A program made the translations under genes and the position numbers. Positions 7,601 through 14,021 of a stretch of 19,021 bases of DNA are shown one piece after another. Numbering within the stretch: the stretch's first letter is position 1; the number at the start of each line of letters is the position of its first letter. The stretch is from Planctomycetia bacterium (GTDB taxonomy: Bacteria; Planctomycetota; UBA1135; GCA-002686595): contig SXKQ01000007.1 of assembly GCA_005778045.1 (NCBI GenBank), positions 1 through 19,021 on the forward strand, in the 5' to 3' direction. The notes beneath the pieces are model-generated. The model saw nothing but the letters and a program-made list of their open reading frames with translations, was not told the origin of the DNA and did no database searches.

Positions 7601-7761
7601 GGCTCGGTTGCCGGCCGCGGAGTGCCGAGCAGACCGGCGAGTCGCTGGAGCGCGTCGCGCTGCGCCGGCGAGAGCGATTCGAGCTCCTGCGCGGGGAGCT
7701 GGGTCTCTCCGCTCAGCAATCGCTCGATCAGTCGCTCTCTCGACTCGGAGTCCTTATTCAT
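4666..7761 (-). CDS. Membrane Ser/Thr protein kinase with duplicated extracytoplasmic beta-helix
   Basis: This is a 1031-aa sensor kinase. Residues 1-50 are a charged helical leader. Residues about 68-330 form a Hanks-type kinase with glycine loop GSGVHASV (77-84), Lys99 in VALKVV, helix-C Glu117, catalytic HRDVNPNN (190-197) and APE at 235-237. The usual catalytic-loop Lys is Asn194 and DFG reads DFS (210-212); the Asp and Asn catalytic and metal ligands are kept. A membrane segment lies at about 337-352. Residues about 420-718 and 741-1031 are two related parallel beta-helix units. Each begins with LPxGLEA and VRVPEDxPTI and ends with PAFRD and DWRL. The chosen start is ATG at 7759-7761. 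The frame stays open upstream to 7887, but that would overlap the sigma-factor start. No Shine-Dalgarno site is seen. It is divergent from an ECF sigma factor, a pairing known in Planctomycetes. Confidence 0.9.
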   Translation of the reverse strand: MNKDSESRERLIERLLSGETQLPAQELESLSPAQRDALQRLAGLLGTPRPATEPRPDSRVKFEELIQAGFRTFGVLGSGVHASVYEAEDLTLGRRVALKVVYSGWNDETAQRIFLREARTLARIQHPNVVSVWSAAASEGRLLIALEYIEGRNLRQALAAEGVLPPNEAARIARDIASALAAVHAAGILHRDVNPNNVMLESSGRAVLLDFSVARLKGAEGLRRGGTLGSPVFEAPEVLAGEAPTERSDVYALGILLLWMCSGASPFEGDTWEDLRRAAIEGRRRPPAEVAPAMPAALRRIVERALAREPAERYESANALKAELDTFLVGPRLRRWGFAAFALISALAAYAWTRDPLPPSGERVVDVRDYAQEALIEAFGSHQVEKLRTRSQSMQTLRAWRILGAPVGLEDLGRTYADLPEGLEAFPGARLRVPEDHPTISDALERARSGDVVLVGPGVYRENLTLGARSIAVVGTAGAARTVIDGSRARAATVWCGAKGAPAADPAHRLLLRGLGVTGGLGLSVPSSYPDGDWYGGGILVFGSTLDVTIEDCAMWDNGRGGSTFGGGLMVSGDGNRVLVRRCLIVGNGAWACGGGAMLDGSFGRFEHCTIVDNYSGNFLGQQGGIGIANGAVLEVADSILWGNSGEQIGGFRSFSETVQTTVERCFVERGSVAKGIRTISPAFRDATGSDWRLASDSPARAAALGPEFAGIEGDLGAFRWVEPSFAARAEDGGARLVLTLPRGLEALGVPALPTAAEIVRVPEDQPTIQRALDVAPVDAVVRVKAGLYREALRVRRPVTLVGDLGAAGTVIDARGLGAAVIDVQFATTQDAQPGRVALLGVTLTGGSGRLLVERGMSFGGALAISGPVEVELDACALWRNGQITHTARGGALYVAPGSALRMSRCLVAGNEAELTGGVAYVDGAKVELRECTLVANRCVPRIGLPCGVALDNGARVDVEGILLWDNLGQPFAVLPQAQETVLTVRRSSVHGGWEGSGVLDMEPAFRDPADFDWRLEPGVPTELSGLGALR
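4669..5541 (-). repeat. Second beta-helix unit of the kinase (protein-level tandem repeat)
   Basis: This encodes residues about 741-1031 of the kinase. It aligns with the unit at 5608-6504 through LPRGLEA, VRVPEDQPTI, GLYRE, TVIDARG, CALWRNG, CLVAGN, CTLVAN, LLWDN, EPAFRDP and DWRL. The match is in protein, not DNA, so the duplication is old. Confidence 0.7.
5608..6504 (-). repeat. First beta-helix unit of the kinase (protein-level tandem repeat)
   Basis: This encodes residues about 420-718. Matching landmarks are LPEGLEA, LRVPEDHPTI, GVYRE, TVIDGSR, CAMWDNG, CLIVGN, CTIVDN, ILWGN, SPAFRDA and DWRL, in the same order as in the second unit. Both resemble pectate-lyase-like right-handed helices, but no lyase catalytic site is evident. 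Confidence 0.7.
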
Positions 7762-7789
7762 GTTCGTCGGATCGACGCTTGCGGCGGGG

Positions 7790-7804
7790 TTGCGAGCTTC
7801 GCAA
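7790..7804. promoter_or_regulatory. 15-bp palindrome in the kinase/sigma divergent region
   Basis: TTGCGAGCTTCGCAA has perfect 6-bp arms around a 3-bp centre. It lies 29 bp before the kinase start and 50 bp before the sigma start, a sensible place for an operator serving both genes. It may be chance. Confidence 0.35.
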
Positions 7805-7853
7805 ACTCTGGCCCGCGTTTCGTTGATTGTGCCGTCTGGACGCGTAGCTGCGA

Positions 7854-8426
7854 ATGTTGCCTTCCCAAGAATTGCTTGCCGCCGCACGACGCGGCGACGC
7901 CGTGGCTGCCGAGGCGCTGTTCTCGAGCCTGTACGGGCCGCTCGATCGCTACCTCAGCGGACGGTTGCCCCGTGAAGTGCGCGCGCTCTGGGAAACCGGT
8001 GATTTCGTGCAGGAAGTGTGCGTGCGCGCCTGGAGTGGCATGGCGAGCTTCGACCGCGACTCTCCTGCGGCCTTCTGGGGCTACCTGCGCACAATCGCCC
8101 GCAATCTCGCGGTCGATGTCTGCCGCGTCGAGCTGCGACGCCGCCACGAACTGCGGGCCGAGGCCGAGCATCCGAGTCCCGCCGATCCCAACGGACGCGA
8201 CATCGTCGAGTCGCTTGCGCGGCAGGAACTCTACGAACGCGCCCTCGGATCGCTCGACGAGCGCATGCGCGCGGCCTTGCTCCTGCGCATTGAGCTCAAC
8301 GCGTCTTACGAGGAAGTGGCCGCCGAGCTCGGCGTCCCGTCCGCAGAGGCGGCCCGCAAGGCTCTGCGTCGCGCACTCGACGAAGTGGCACGGAAGATGG
8401 AAGCGGACGCGGAAGGTCCGCACTGA
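7854..8426 (+). CDS. RNA polymerase ECF sigma factor
   Basis: This 190-aa protein has only the sigma-2 and sigma-4 domains, the minimal ECF layout. Residues about 5-95 are region 2, with LLAAARRGD (7-15), TGDFVQEVCVRAW (48-60) for core and -10 binding, and FWGYLRTIARNLAVDV (74-89). Residues about 117-185 are region 4, with SYEEVAAELGVPSAEAARKA as the helix-turn-helix (151-170). There is no C-terminal extension and no adjacent classical anti-sigma gene. The divergent neighbour, 92 bp away, is a membrane Ser/Thr kinase, so phosphorylation-linked control is a reasonable inference. The ATG at 7854 places the conserved N-terminus at residue 6; no Shine-Dalgarno site is visible. Confidence 0.92.
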   Translation: MLPSQELLAAARRGDAVAAEALFSSLYGPLDRYLSGRLPREVRALWETGDFVQEVCVRAWSGMASFDRDSPAAFWGYLRTIARNLAVDVCRVELRRRHELRAEAEHPSPADPNGRDIVESLARQELYERALGSLDERMRAALLLRIELNASYEEVAAELGVPSAEAARKALRRALDEVARKMEADAEGPH

Positions 8427-8544
8427 GCGCCGCGACGCGGTCGCGCCTCGGCCGGTCGCGCAGGCCTCCAAGATGGAGACCGATCGGGTCCGGCGGTGGA
8501 GATTTTGTCGGCGGCGAGTCCGTAGACCGCGAGAAGCAGCGAGT

Positions 8545-8557
8545 GCGTGACTCACGC
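8545..8557. repeat. 13-bp palindrome in a convergent intergenic region
   Basis: GCGTGACTCACGC is a perfect inverted repeat with 6-bp arms and a 1-bp centre. It lies in the 189 bp between the sigma-factor stop and the stop of the convergent repeat protein. Nothing else recognisable is in that gap, and its function is unknown. Confidence 0.3.
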
Positions 8558-8615
8558 GGGGAATAACGAACGGAGCCTCCAAGGCGGACGCGAATCTTCA
8601 CGAGATCGCGCGCGA

Positions 8616-11012
8616 CTAGAGGCCCTTGACGAGTTCCAGTTCGCAGATTCCGACCGGCTCGCCCTGCGCGCGCCCCTCGCACGACACGATGCGCACCTCG
8701 ATCTCGCGCACGTTGAGCAGCTCGCCGAACGAGAGCCGGGCCTTGGCGTGCACCTCGCCCGGCATATCGACCGCGAAGGTCTGGGCCTTGTTGACGACCA
8801 CTGCGACGCGCTGGGCGCGCGGCTCGGCAGCATTGGAGAGCCTCGCAAGCCCGTGGGATATCAGCAGTCCATCCGCGCGCGCTGGCCGCTCGAGCGTCAC
8901 GCGCAGCCACGGGTTCGTGTCGTTGCGCGCGCAGCGCCAGCGCGACCCGCAGTTGCCGTCGACCGCGAGGTGCCCACCCTCGCCGCCCTCGACCGACGAG
9001 CTCTCGGCCTTCAGCTTCGCGCCGTAGAACAGGTTGCGCCCGCGGTCCGCCGCGTACAGGAGTCGCGCGGGATCCACCACGCCGTCGATCAGGACTGCGA
9101 GCTCCCCGGACTCGACCACCTCGACATTCGAGGAGCCTGCCGCCCGCAGGTGGACCTTGGCGGAGACGAGCCAGCGGCCGCGGCGATCGAACGAGTGCCG
9201 CAAGGCGAAGCGCTGCAGCTCGGAGCGACGCGCCGGAGTGCCTTGCACGGCACCCAAGAGCGCCGGAAGCGCATCCTTGTCGCCCTCGAGGCGCGCGAGG
9301 TACTCAACCTTGGCGACGTCGAGATCGGCGCCCTCGAGCGGCTTGAAGCGCATGTTCACTTCATCCGACAGCCCGCTCACCCACAGCGTGAGCGGCGTGT
9401 CGCCCGTCGCGCGCAGCTGCACGCTCGCCCTCGGGTCATCGCTCTCGAACACTCCGGCCTTCGACGTCTCGCCCGAGCCGCGCGCCGTCGCGCGCTTCAG
9501 GAACAGCAGCGCGAGGCACGTATCGAGGTACTGGTGATCGACGTAGCCCTCGGGATTCCACGAACCATCGTCATGCTGCGCGCGGACGAGGTAGGAAGCC
9601 CCGTCCCAGTACCAGTCGACCTCGCCGATCTTCTCGGTCGCCATCAGCGCGCCCACGCGCTCGAGGCCGTAGACCCAGAAGTAGTGGTGGCTCGTTCCGT
9701 GGCCCGGGTTGCCGGCCCACTCGAGGTGGTGCTCGAGCCAGTTCATGCCCAGCGCCTTCGCGGGCCCGAGCTTGCTCTTCACGGCTGCCTGCAGGCTCGA
9801 GGCGCCTTCCTGCTCCGCGATCGCGAGGCATGAGATGCCGCCGGTGGTCACGGACCCAAACACGTCACCGGCGATGTAGTAGCCGAAGCCTGCCATCTCG
9901 CGCTTGCCGCGGCCCGGCATCGGGCGCGGCTTCTCCTGGCAGCGCAGCACGCCACCGGCGAGCTTCGTCCACACGTTGGGGTCGATCTCGAGCCCGCTCT
10001 TCGACGCCGCGCGCAGGGCGAGTGCCGCATAGAGCGTGTTCGACATGTCGACCGGCAGCGTTGAGCCACCCGGATACTCGGGGTAGTCCCACAGGCCGCT
10101 CGTGGCCTGCGTGGCGATGAGCTCGGCGAGCAGTTCCTGCATGCGCTCGCGCGACTCCGCGTCCCCGCGCGCCTCGAGCGCGAGGATCGCGCAGGCGCGG
10201 GCGTACGTCGTGTCCATGGAGCGATGGTCCATGAGCGAGAGCGCCATGCGTACCGCCGGGTGGTCCTTCTTCACGCCGCACTTCATCAGCGTGTAGGCGA
10301 CGTACACCGGATGGCCTGCACCCCAGTGATCCCAACAGCCCCACGAGCCGTCGACGAGCTGCTCGCGGATCAGGAACTGCACGCCGCGATCAATCGCCGC
10401 GTTGATCGCTTCCTGCGAGATGCGCGTGCGCGGCTGGATCTGGAACGCGAAGGCGCCACCGCCGTTGGTCACCTTGACGAGCAGGTGGTTCGCGCCGGGC
10501 TGGTACGCGAGCGTGAGTGCGTCGGAAGTCACGTTCATTCCACGCGGCACGTGCTTCTCGAGCACCACCTCGCCATTCAGCCACACCTTCACGCCGTCGT
10601 CGCTGCCGAGCGAGACCGGCACGCGCAGCTCGCGCTCGGCGTCGACGCGCCGGTAGAGGTACACGACCGCGTTGTCGACGTTGCCCTTGCGAGACGGCGG
10701 CGGCGGGCACAGCAGGTTGAGATCGAGCGCGCCAACATCGAGCGCGTTGCGGCCTTGATCGCCCACGAGCTTGTGCCACGCGACCGGCGCCTTGTCCATG
10801 CCGTCGTACTTCGCCGCGAGATCCAGCCCGTTGGCGCCGCCCTTCATCTGCGTCTTGAAATTGCGCTCGGGCGCGAGCACCGCCACAGTGCTGTTCTTCG
10901 CGAACTCGCCCTCGAAGCGACCAAGGACATGCCATGCGCCGTACTCCTGCGCACGCGCGAGCGTCGCAAGGAGCAGGCCAGAGAGCGCTGTGAGCAACGG
11001 AGTTCGCATCAT
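8616..11012 (-). CDS. Secreted prenyltransferase/squalene-oxidase-repeat protein with flanking beta-sandwich domains
   Basis: This is a 798-aa exported protein. Residues 1-21 are a Sec signal peptide ending ARA before QEYG. Residues about 110-195 form a jelly-roll-like domain with the planctomycetal pattern GSDDGVKVWLNGEVV (136-150) and LLVKVTNGGGAFAF. Residues about 200-510 form an alpha-toroid of squalene-cyclase/prenyltransferase-like repeats, with QLVDGSWGCWDHW (218-230) and RAQHDDGSWN (477-486). Residues about 660-798 resemble an F5/8-type (discoidin) carbohydrate-binding domain. No DxDD cyclase motif is seen, so terpene cyclisation is unlikely; proteins of this type are mostly uncharacterised. 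The start is the tandem ATG-ATG at 11007-11012. The frame continues to 13079, but that part lies opposite the PHP gene and has no signal peptide. It is divergent from that gene by 96 bp. Confidence 0.85.
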   Translation of the reverse strand: MMRTPLLTALSGLLLATLARAQEYGAWHVLGRFEGEFAKNSTVAVLAPERNFKTQMKGGANGLDLAAKYDGMDKAPVAWHKLVGDQGRNALDVGALDLNLLCPPPPSRKGNVDNAVVYLYRRVDAERELRVPVSLGSDDGVKVWLNGEVVLEKHVPRGMNVTSDALTLAYQPGANHLLVKVTNGGGAFAFQIQPRTRISQEAINAAIDRGVQFLIREQLVDGSWGCWDHWGAGHPVYVAYTLMKCGVKKDHPAVRMALSLMDHRSMDTTYARACAILALEARGDAESRERMQELLAELIATQATSGLWDYPEYPGGSTLPVDMSNTLYAALALRAASKSGLEIDPNVWTKLAGGVLRCQEKPRPMPGRGKREMAGFGYYIAGDVFGSVTTGGISCLAIAEQEGASSLQAAVKSKLGPAKALGMNWLEHHLEWAGNPGHGTSHHYFWVYGLERVGALMATEKIGEVDWYWDGASYLVRAQHDDGSWNPEGYVDHQYLDTCLALLFLKRATARGSGETSKAGVFESDDPRASVQLRATGDTPLTLWVSGLSDEVNMRFKPLEGADLDVAKVEYLARLEGDKDALPALLGAVQGTPARRSELQRFALRHSFDRRGRWLVSAKVHLRAAGSSNVEVVESGELAVLIDGVVDPARLLYAADRGRNLFYGAKLKAESSSVEGGEGGHLAVDGNCGSRWRCARNDTNPWLRVTLERPARADGLLISHGLARLSNAAEPRAQRVAVVVNKAQTFAVDMPGEVHAKARLSFGELLNVREIEVRIVSCEGRAQGEPVGICELELVKGL

Positions 11013-11096
11013 CGCGGGATCGCTGTGCAAGGGGGTCGAACCTATTGTGTCACAGGAGCCCTCTCGGCGCGCGTCTCTCGTCCACGCGCCCGCTCT

Positions 11097-11102
11097 TAGG
11101 CT
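11097..11102 (+). promoter_or_regulatory. Possible -10 element for leaderless PHP transcript
   Basis: TAGGCT (TANNNT type) lies 6 nt before the ATG at 11109. That would put the transcription start at or next to the first codon, consistent with a leaderless mRNA. No -35 is evident, and this is based on position and sequence only. Confidence 0.3.
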
Positions 11103-11108
11103 ACAGCC

Positions 11109-13115
11109 ATGCCCCACGCGCTGCTCCTCTTCGCTCTCGCGGCCATCTCTCAGAGCTCCCAGCCCCCGCGGGAACGCCCAGGCCGGGCGCTCGACGGCAC
11201 CCTGCACCACCTCGGCAACGACCGCACGCCCGACTGGCCCGAGGCGCCGGTCGAGCCCGAGGGAACGACGCTCTCCATGCGCTTCGAGAGCGCCGCGAAC
11301 GCGGGCGAGTGGATGCTCTACCTGCGCCAGCGCAGCATCGACACGATGTGGCGTCTGAAGCTGAATGGCGTCGAGTTCGCACGCCTGCGCAACGGCGGAG
11401 AGCTCGTCGAGCGCTGGTACGCGGTGCCCGCAGGCAGCGTGAAGGCTGGAGCCAACGTGCTCGAGATCCTGCCCGACACTCCGACCGACGACATCGTGGT
11501 CGGCGACCTGCGACTCGTCGAGCGCTCGGTCCGCGACGTGTTCAACCTCGAAACGGTGCGTGTCTCCGTGCGCGCGGGCGGCGAGCCCCTGCCGGCGCGC
11601 GTGACGTTCGTGGATGTGAATGGCCAGCGTCCGTCGCTCTTCTTCCCTCGGCCCGCGGCGACCGCAGTGCGCGATGGCGTGCTGTACCTCGACGGCGACG
11701 CCGAGATCGAGCTGCCGCGCGGGAGCTATCGCTCGTTCGCGACGCGCGGACCCTAGTGGAGCCTGTCCGAGGTCGAGCTCGCCGCGGCGCCCGGCGTGCG
11801 CACGGTCGCACACACGCTGGTGCGCGAGGTCGATACGCGCGGCTTCATCGGCTGCGACACGCACCTGCATACGCTGCAGTTCTCCGGGCACGGCGACGCG
11901 AGCGCGCTCGAGCGCCAAGTCACGCTCGCGGGCGAGGGTGTCGAGCTCGCGATCGCGACCGACCACAACCACAACATCGACTACGCGCCATTCCAGCGCG
12001 AGCTCGGGCTCTCGGAGTGGTACACGAGCGTCGTCGGCAACGAAGTGACGACGGACATCGGCCACTTCAACGCGTTTCCGCTGTCCCCGAACGATCCGGT
12101 GCCGCCGTTCCGCTCGCGCGACATCGTCACCATCGTCCACGGCATTCGCGCGCTCGGCGCGCAGGTCGTGATCCTGAACCACCCCCGCTGGCCCAGCGCC
12201 ACGGACAGTCCCTTCGGCCACCACGGCCTCGACCGCCTGCTCGGTCGCTTCGATCCGCCGCTCGAGCTCCCCGTCGACGCCACGGAGATGCTCAACTCGA
12301 CGACCGAGGAAAAGGATCCGCTCGGCCTGTTCCTCGACTGGTTCGCGCTGCTCAATCGCGGCGTGCGCATCTTCGCCGTCGGCTCCTCGGACTCGCACAC
12401 CGTGGGCGAGCCCGCCGGGCAGGGTCGCACGTGCGTTCCGAGCGCGACGGAAGACGCCGCGCAGATCGACGTCACCGCCGCGTGCACCGCGATCCGCGAA
12501 GGGCGTACCTCGATCCGTCAGGGCCTGTTCGCGACCGCGCTCGTCGACGGCAGGCCGGCCATGGGGCTCACGTTCGATCGCTCGTCGGACATGACTCCGG
12601 TCGTGCTCGAGCTGCGCGTGCAGTCGAACGGCTGGCTCCGCGCGCGCAAGGCGACGGCCTACGTCAACGGTCGCGCCGCCGTGACGCGCTCGCTCGAGAC
12701 CGAGGCCGGCCGACCGCTCGACACCACGCTCCGCTTCGAGCTGCCGCTCGCGGAGCGCAACGACGCGTGGGTCGTGTTCCTCGTCGAGGGTGACGGAGCC
12801 GCGACGCCCGCTTGGCCCATGGTCAACCCCTACACGCTGGCCGCGACGAATCCCGTGTTCGTCGATCGCGACGGCGGTGGCTACACGAGCCCCGGAGCCG
12901 CGGCGAGCGCGTTCGTGCCGAAGGCGACGCTCGACACGCTGCGAGTCCGCTTCTCGGAGATCGACAGTGCACACGCCGTGCAGCTTGCGGCGGCATGGCT
13001 CGCTACGGAGCGCCTGCGCGGCGTTCCGCACGTGATGGCGAAGGAGAAGCTCGTCGACTTGCTCGGCGAGCGAGGCCAAGGCGACGCGCAGCTCGCGGAG
13101 CTGCTCGCGCGCTGA
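11109..13115 (+). pseudogene. Secreted CehA/McbA-type PHP metallohydrolase, interrupted by one amber codon
   Basis: One continuous frame of 668 codons is broken only by TAG at codon 216. Residues 1-215 hold a short signal peptide (MPHALLLFALAAISQ) and a beta-sandwich region with WRLKLNGVEF. After the stop, residues about 245-440 are a PHP domain with metal ligands in CDTHLHT (His252, His254), TDHNHN (His286), GNEVTT and GHFNAF (Glu312, His319), ILNHPR (His358) and GSSDSH (Asp428, His430). The C-terminal part includes VNPYTLAATNPVFVDRDG, typical of this family. The family includes carbaryl hydrolases, but most members have unknown substrates. The interrupted site reads RGP-stop-WS where relatives usually show RGPEY/W, so GAG to TAG is the simple explanation. 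A GTG at 11796 could restart translation but would lack the signal peptide. All metal ligands survive, suggesting a recent lesion or a base error. Confidence 0.85.
11754..11756 (+). other. In-frame TAG interrupting the PHP gene
   Basis: CCC TAG TGG sits between ATRGP and WSLSEVEL. The coding signal is the same on both sides, with no frameshift. TAG is also the ordinary final stop of katG, glnA, the kinase, the repeat protein and the SMC-like ATPase here, so genome-wide amber recoding is not supported. Confidence 0.9.
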
Positions 13116-13125
13116 GGCTCAGCGC
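13109..13125. repeat. 17-bp palindrome holding both convergent stop codons
   Basis: GCGCTGAGGCTCAGCGC has perfect 8-bp arms around one base. The plus-strand TGA of the PHP frame (13113-13115) and the minus-strand TGA of the DUF3592-like gene (13119-13121) are mirror images within it. It may act as a compact bidirectional 3' end. There is no T-run. Confidence 0.6.
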
Positions 13126-14021
13126 AGCGCCATCGCCACGGCCCAAGCGACATAGCCGCACGACACGAGCGTGGGGAGAATCAGCACCGTCGCGAGCTTG
13201 CGCCTCGGCACTGGCTGCACGCGTCCGAGCGCGTCGAATCGCGGCGGCAACGGCAGCTCGTCGACGAGCTCGTGGCGCCGCGGCCGCCGATCATCGTACA
13301 GCACGCGCAGCCCGCGCTCGTCCTCGTAGAGCGCCTTCGCCGTCGTGTCCTTCTTGCCATGGATCTCTGCCCCACCGACGACGAAGGAGTAGGTGGCGCG
13401 GTGGTGATCCCGCCGCTTCCGCGTGCGGAGGAACTTGAGTTCCTGCGTGCAGGCCAGCGCGGCTCGACCGTTGGTGGCGAGCCCGAGAACGCGCAGGGCG
13501 CGCACGAGCGCGACGAGACACAGCACGAAGCCCATGAGCGGGAAGAGCAGGGACATCAACGCCGCGGGCCCGAACAGGTGCGAGCGCAGGCCGAGAATGC
13601 GCGCGAACTGCGGCTTGGCGAGCGGGAACTCGACCTCGACACGCGCGCCAACTTCCGGTGGCGCCACTGGGCCGTAGCTCGTGCCCGAGAGCATCGCGCC
13701 CTCGCGCTCGAACTCGAAGTCGATGCGCTGTACGGGCGTGCCATGTCGACGCTTGCCGCCGCCCTCCGTCGCGGACGTCGGCTCGACGTGCGTGATGCGC
13801 GCCGTCGCGAACTCGAGCTCGCCGTCATAGCGCCACAGCGATGCGACCTCCGTGTGCGGCAGCACGCCCCACAGCGGCACGAGCGCCATGAGCAGCAGGA
13901 GCAGCCCCGCTTGCATCAGTGGTTCGCCGAGCGGGGCACCGATCGAGTACGAGAGCGGCACCTCGCGTGGAGCCAGCGCGAGCTTCGGCCAGTCGCTGCG
14001 CTGCGCTCTCGGCAAGCTCAC
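13119..14021 (-). CDS. DUF3592-like membrane protein
   Basis: This is a 300-aa membrane protein of unknown function. Hydrophobic segments lie at about 34-54, 149-176 and 276-298. The soluble part at 60-145 has a beta-rich pattern, TARITHVEPTSATEGGG to YGPVAPPEVGARVEVEFP, typical of DUF3592 proteins, and a second similar beta stretch (YSFVVGGAEIHGKKDTTAKA) lies at 211-230. The start is GTG at 14019-14021, overlapping the TGA of the formylglycine-generating enzyme as GTGA, so the two genes are almost surely co-transcribed and translationally coupled. An open frame continues upstream to 14957, but it lies inside the FGE gene and is rejected. An internal ATG at residue 36 is another possible start that would keep the first membrane segment. 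Confidence 0.75.
   Translation of the reverse strand: MSLPRAQRSDWPKLALAPREVPLSYSIGAPLGEPLMQAGLLLLLMALVPLWGVLPHTEVASLWRYDGELEFATARITHVEPTSATEGGGKRRHGTPVQRIDFEFEREGAMLSGTSYGPVAPPEVGARVEVEFPLAKPQFARILGLRSHLFGPAALMSLLFPLMGFVLCLVALVRALRVLGLATNGRAALACTQELKFLRTRKRRDHHRATYSFVVGGAEIHGKKDTTAKALYEDERGLRVLYDDRRPRRHELVDELPLPPRFDALGRVQPVPRRKLATVLILPTLVSCGYVAWAVAMALR

Noticed and set aside
7823..7850. TTGATT and TAGCTG as a promoter for the sigma factor
   Set aside because: The -10 would lie 3 nt before the ATG, putting the transcription start inside the gene, and TAGCTG does not end in T.
8439..8461. Two direct copies of GGTCGCGC after the sigma-factor stop
   Set aside because: There are only two short copies in GC-rich sequence, with no further repeat or associated feature.
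5938..8550. An 870-codon plus-strand open frame opposite the kinase and overlapping the sigma factor
   Set aside because: It runs antisense to clear kinase motifs and in another frame over the sigma gene, with shadow-like composition.
11754..11756. Amber codon as a recoded amino acid (pyrrolysine or suppression)
   Set aside because: TAG ends at least five other genes here as a normal stop, and no recoding signal or tRNA is visible.
11045..12793. A 582-codon plus-strand frame overlapping the PHP gene
   Set aside because: It is Arg-rich with no motifs, whereas the PHP frame has all metal ligands on both sides of the amber codon.
11013..13079. Upstream extension of the repeat-protein frame by 689 codons
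   Set aside because: It lies opposite the PHP domain, has no recognisable domain, and would bury the clear Sec signal peptide that starts at 11012.
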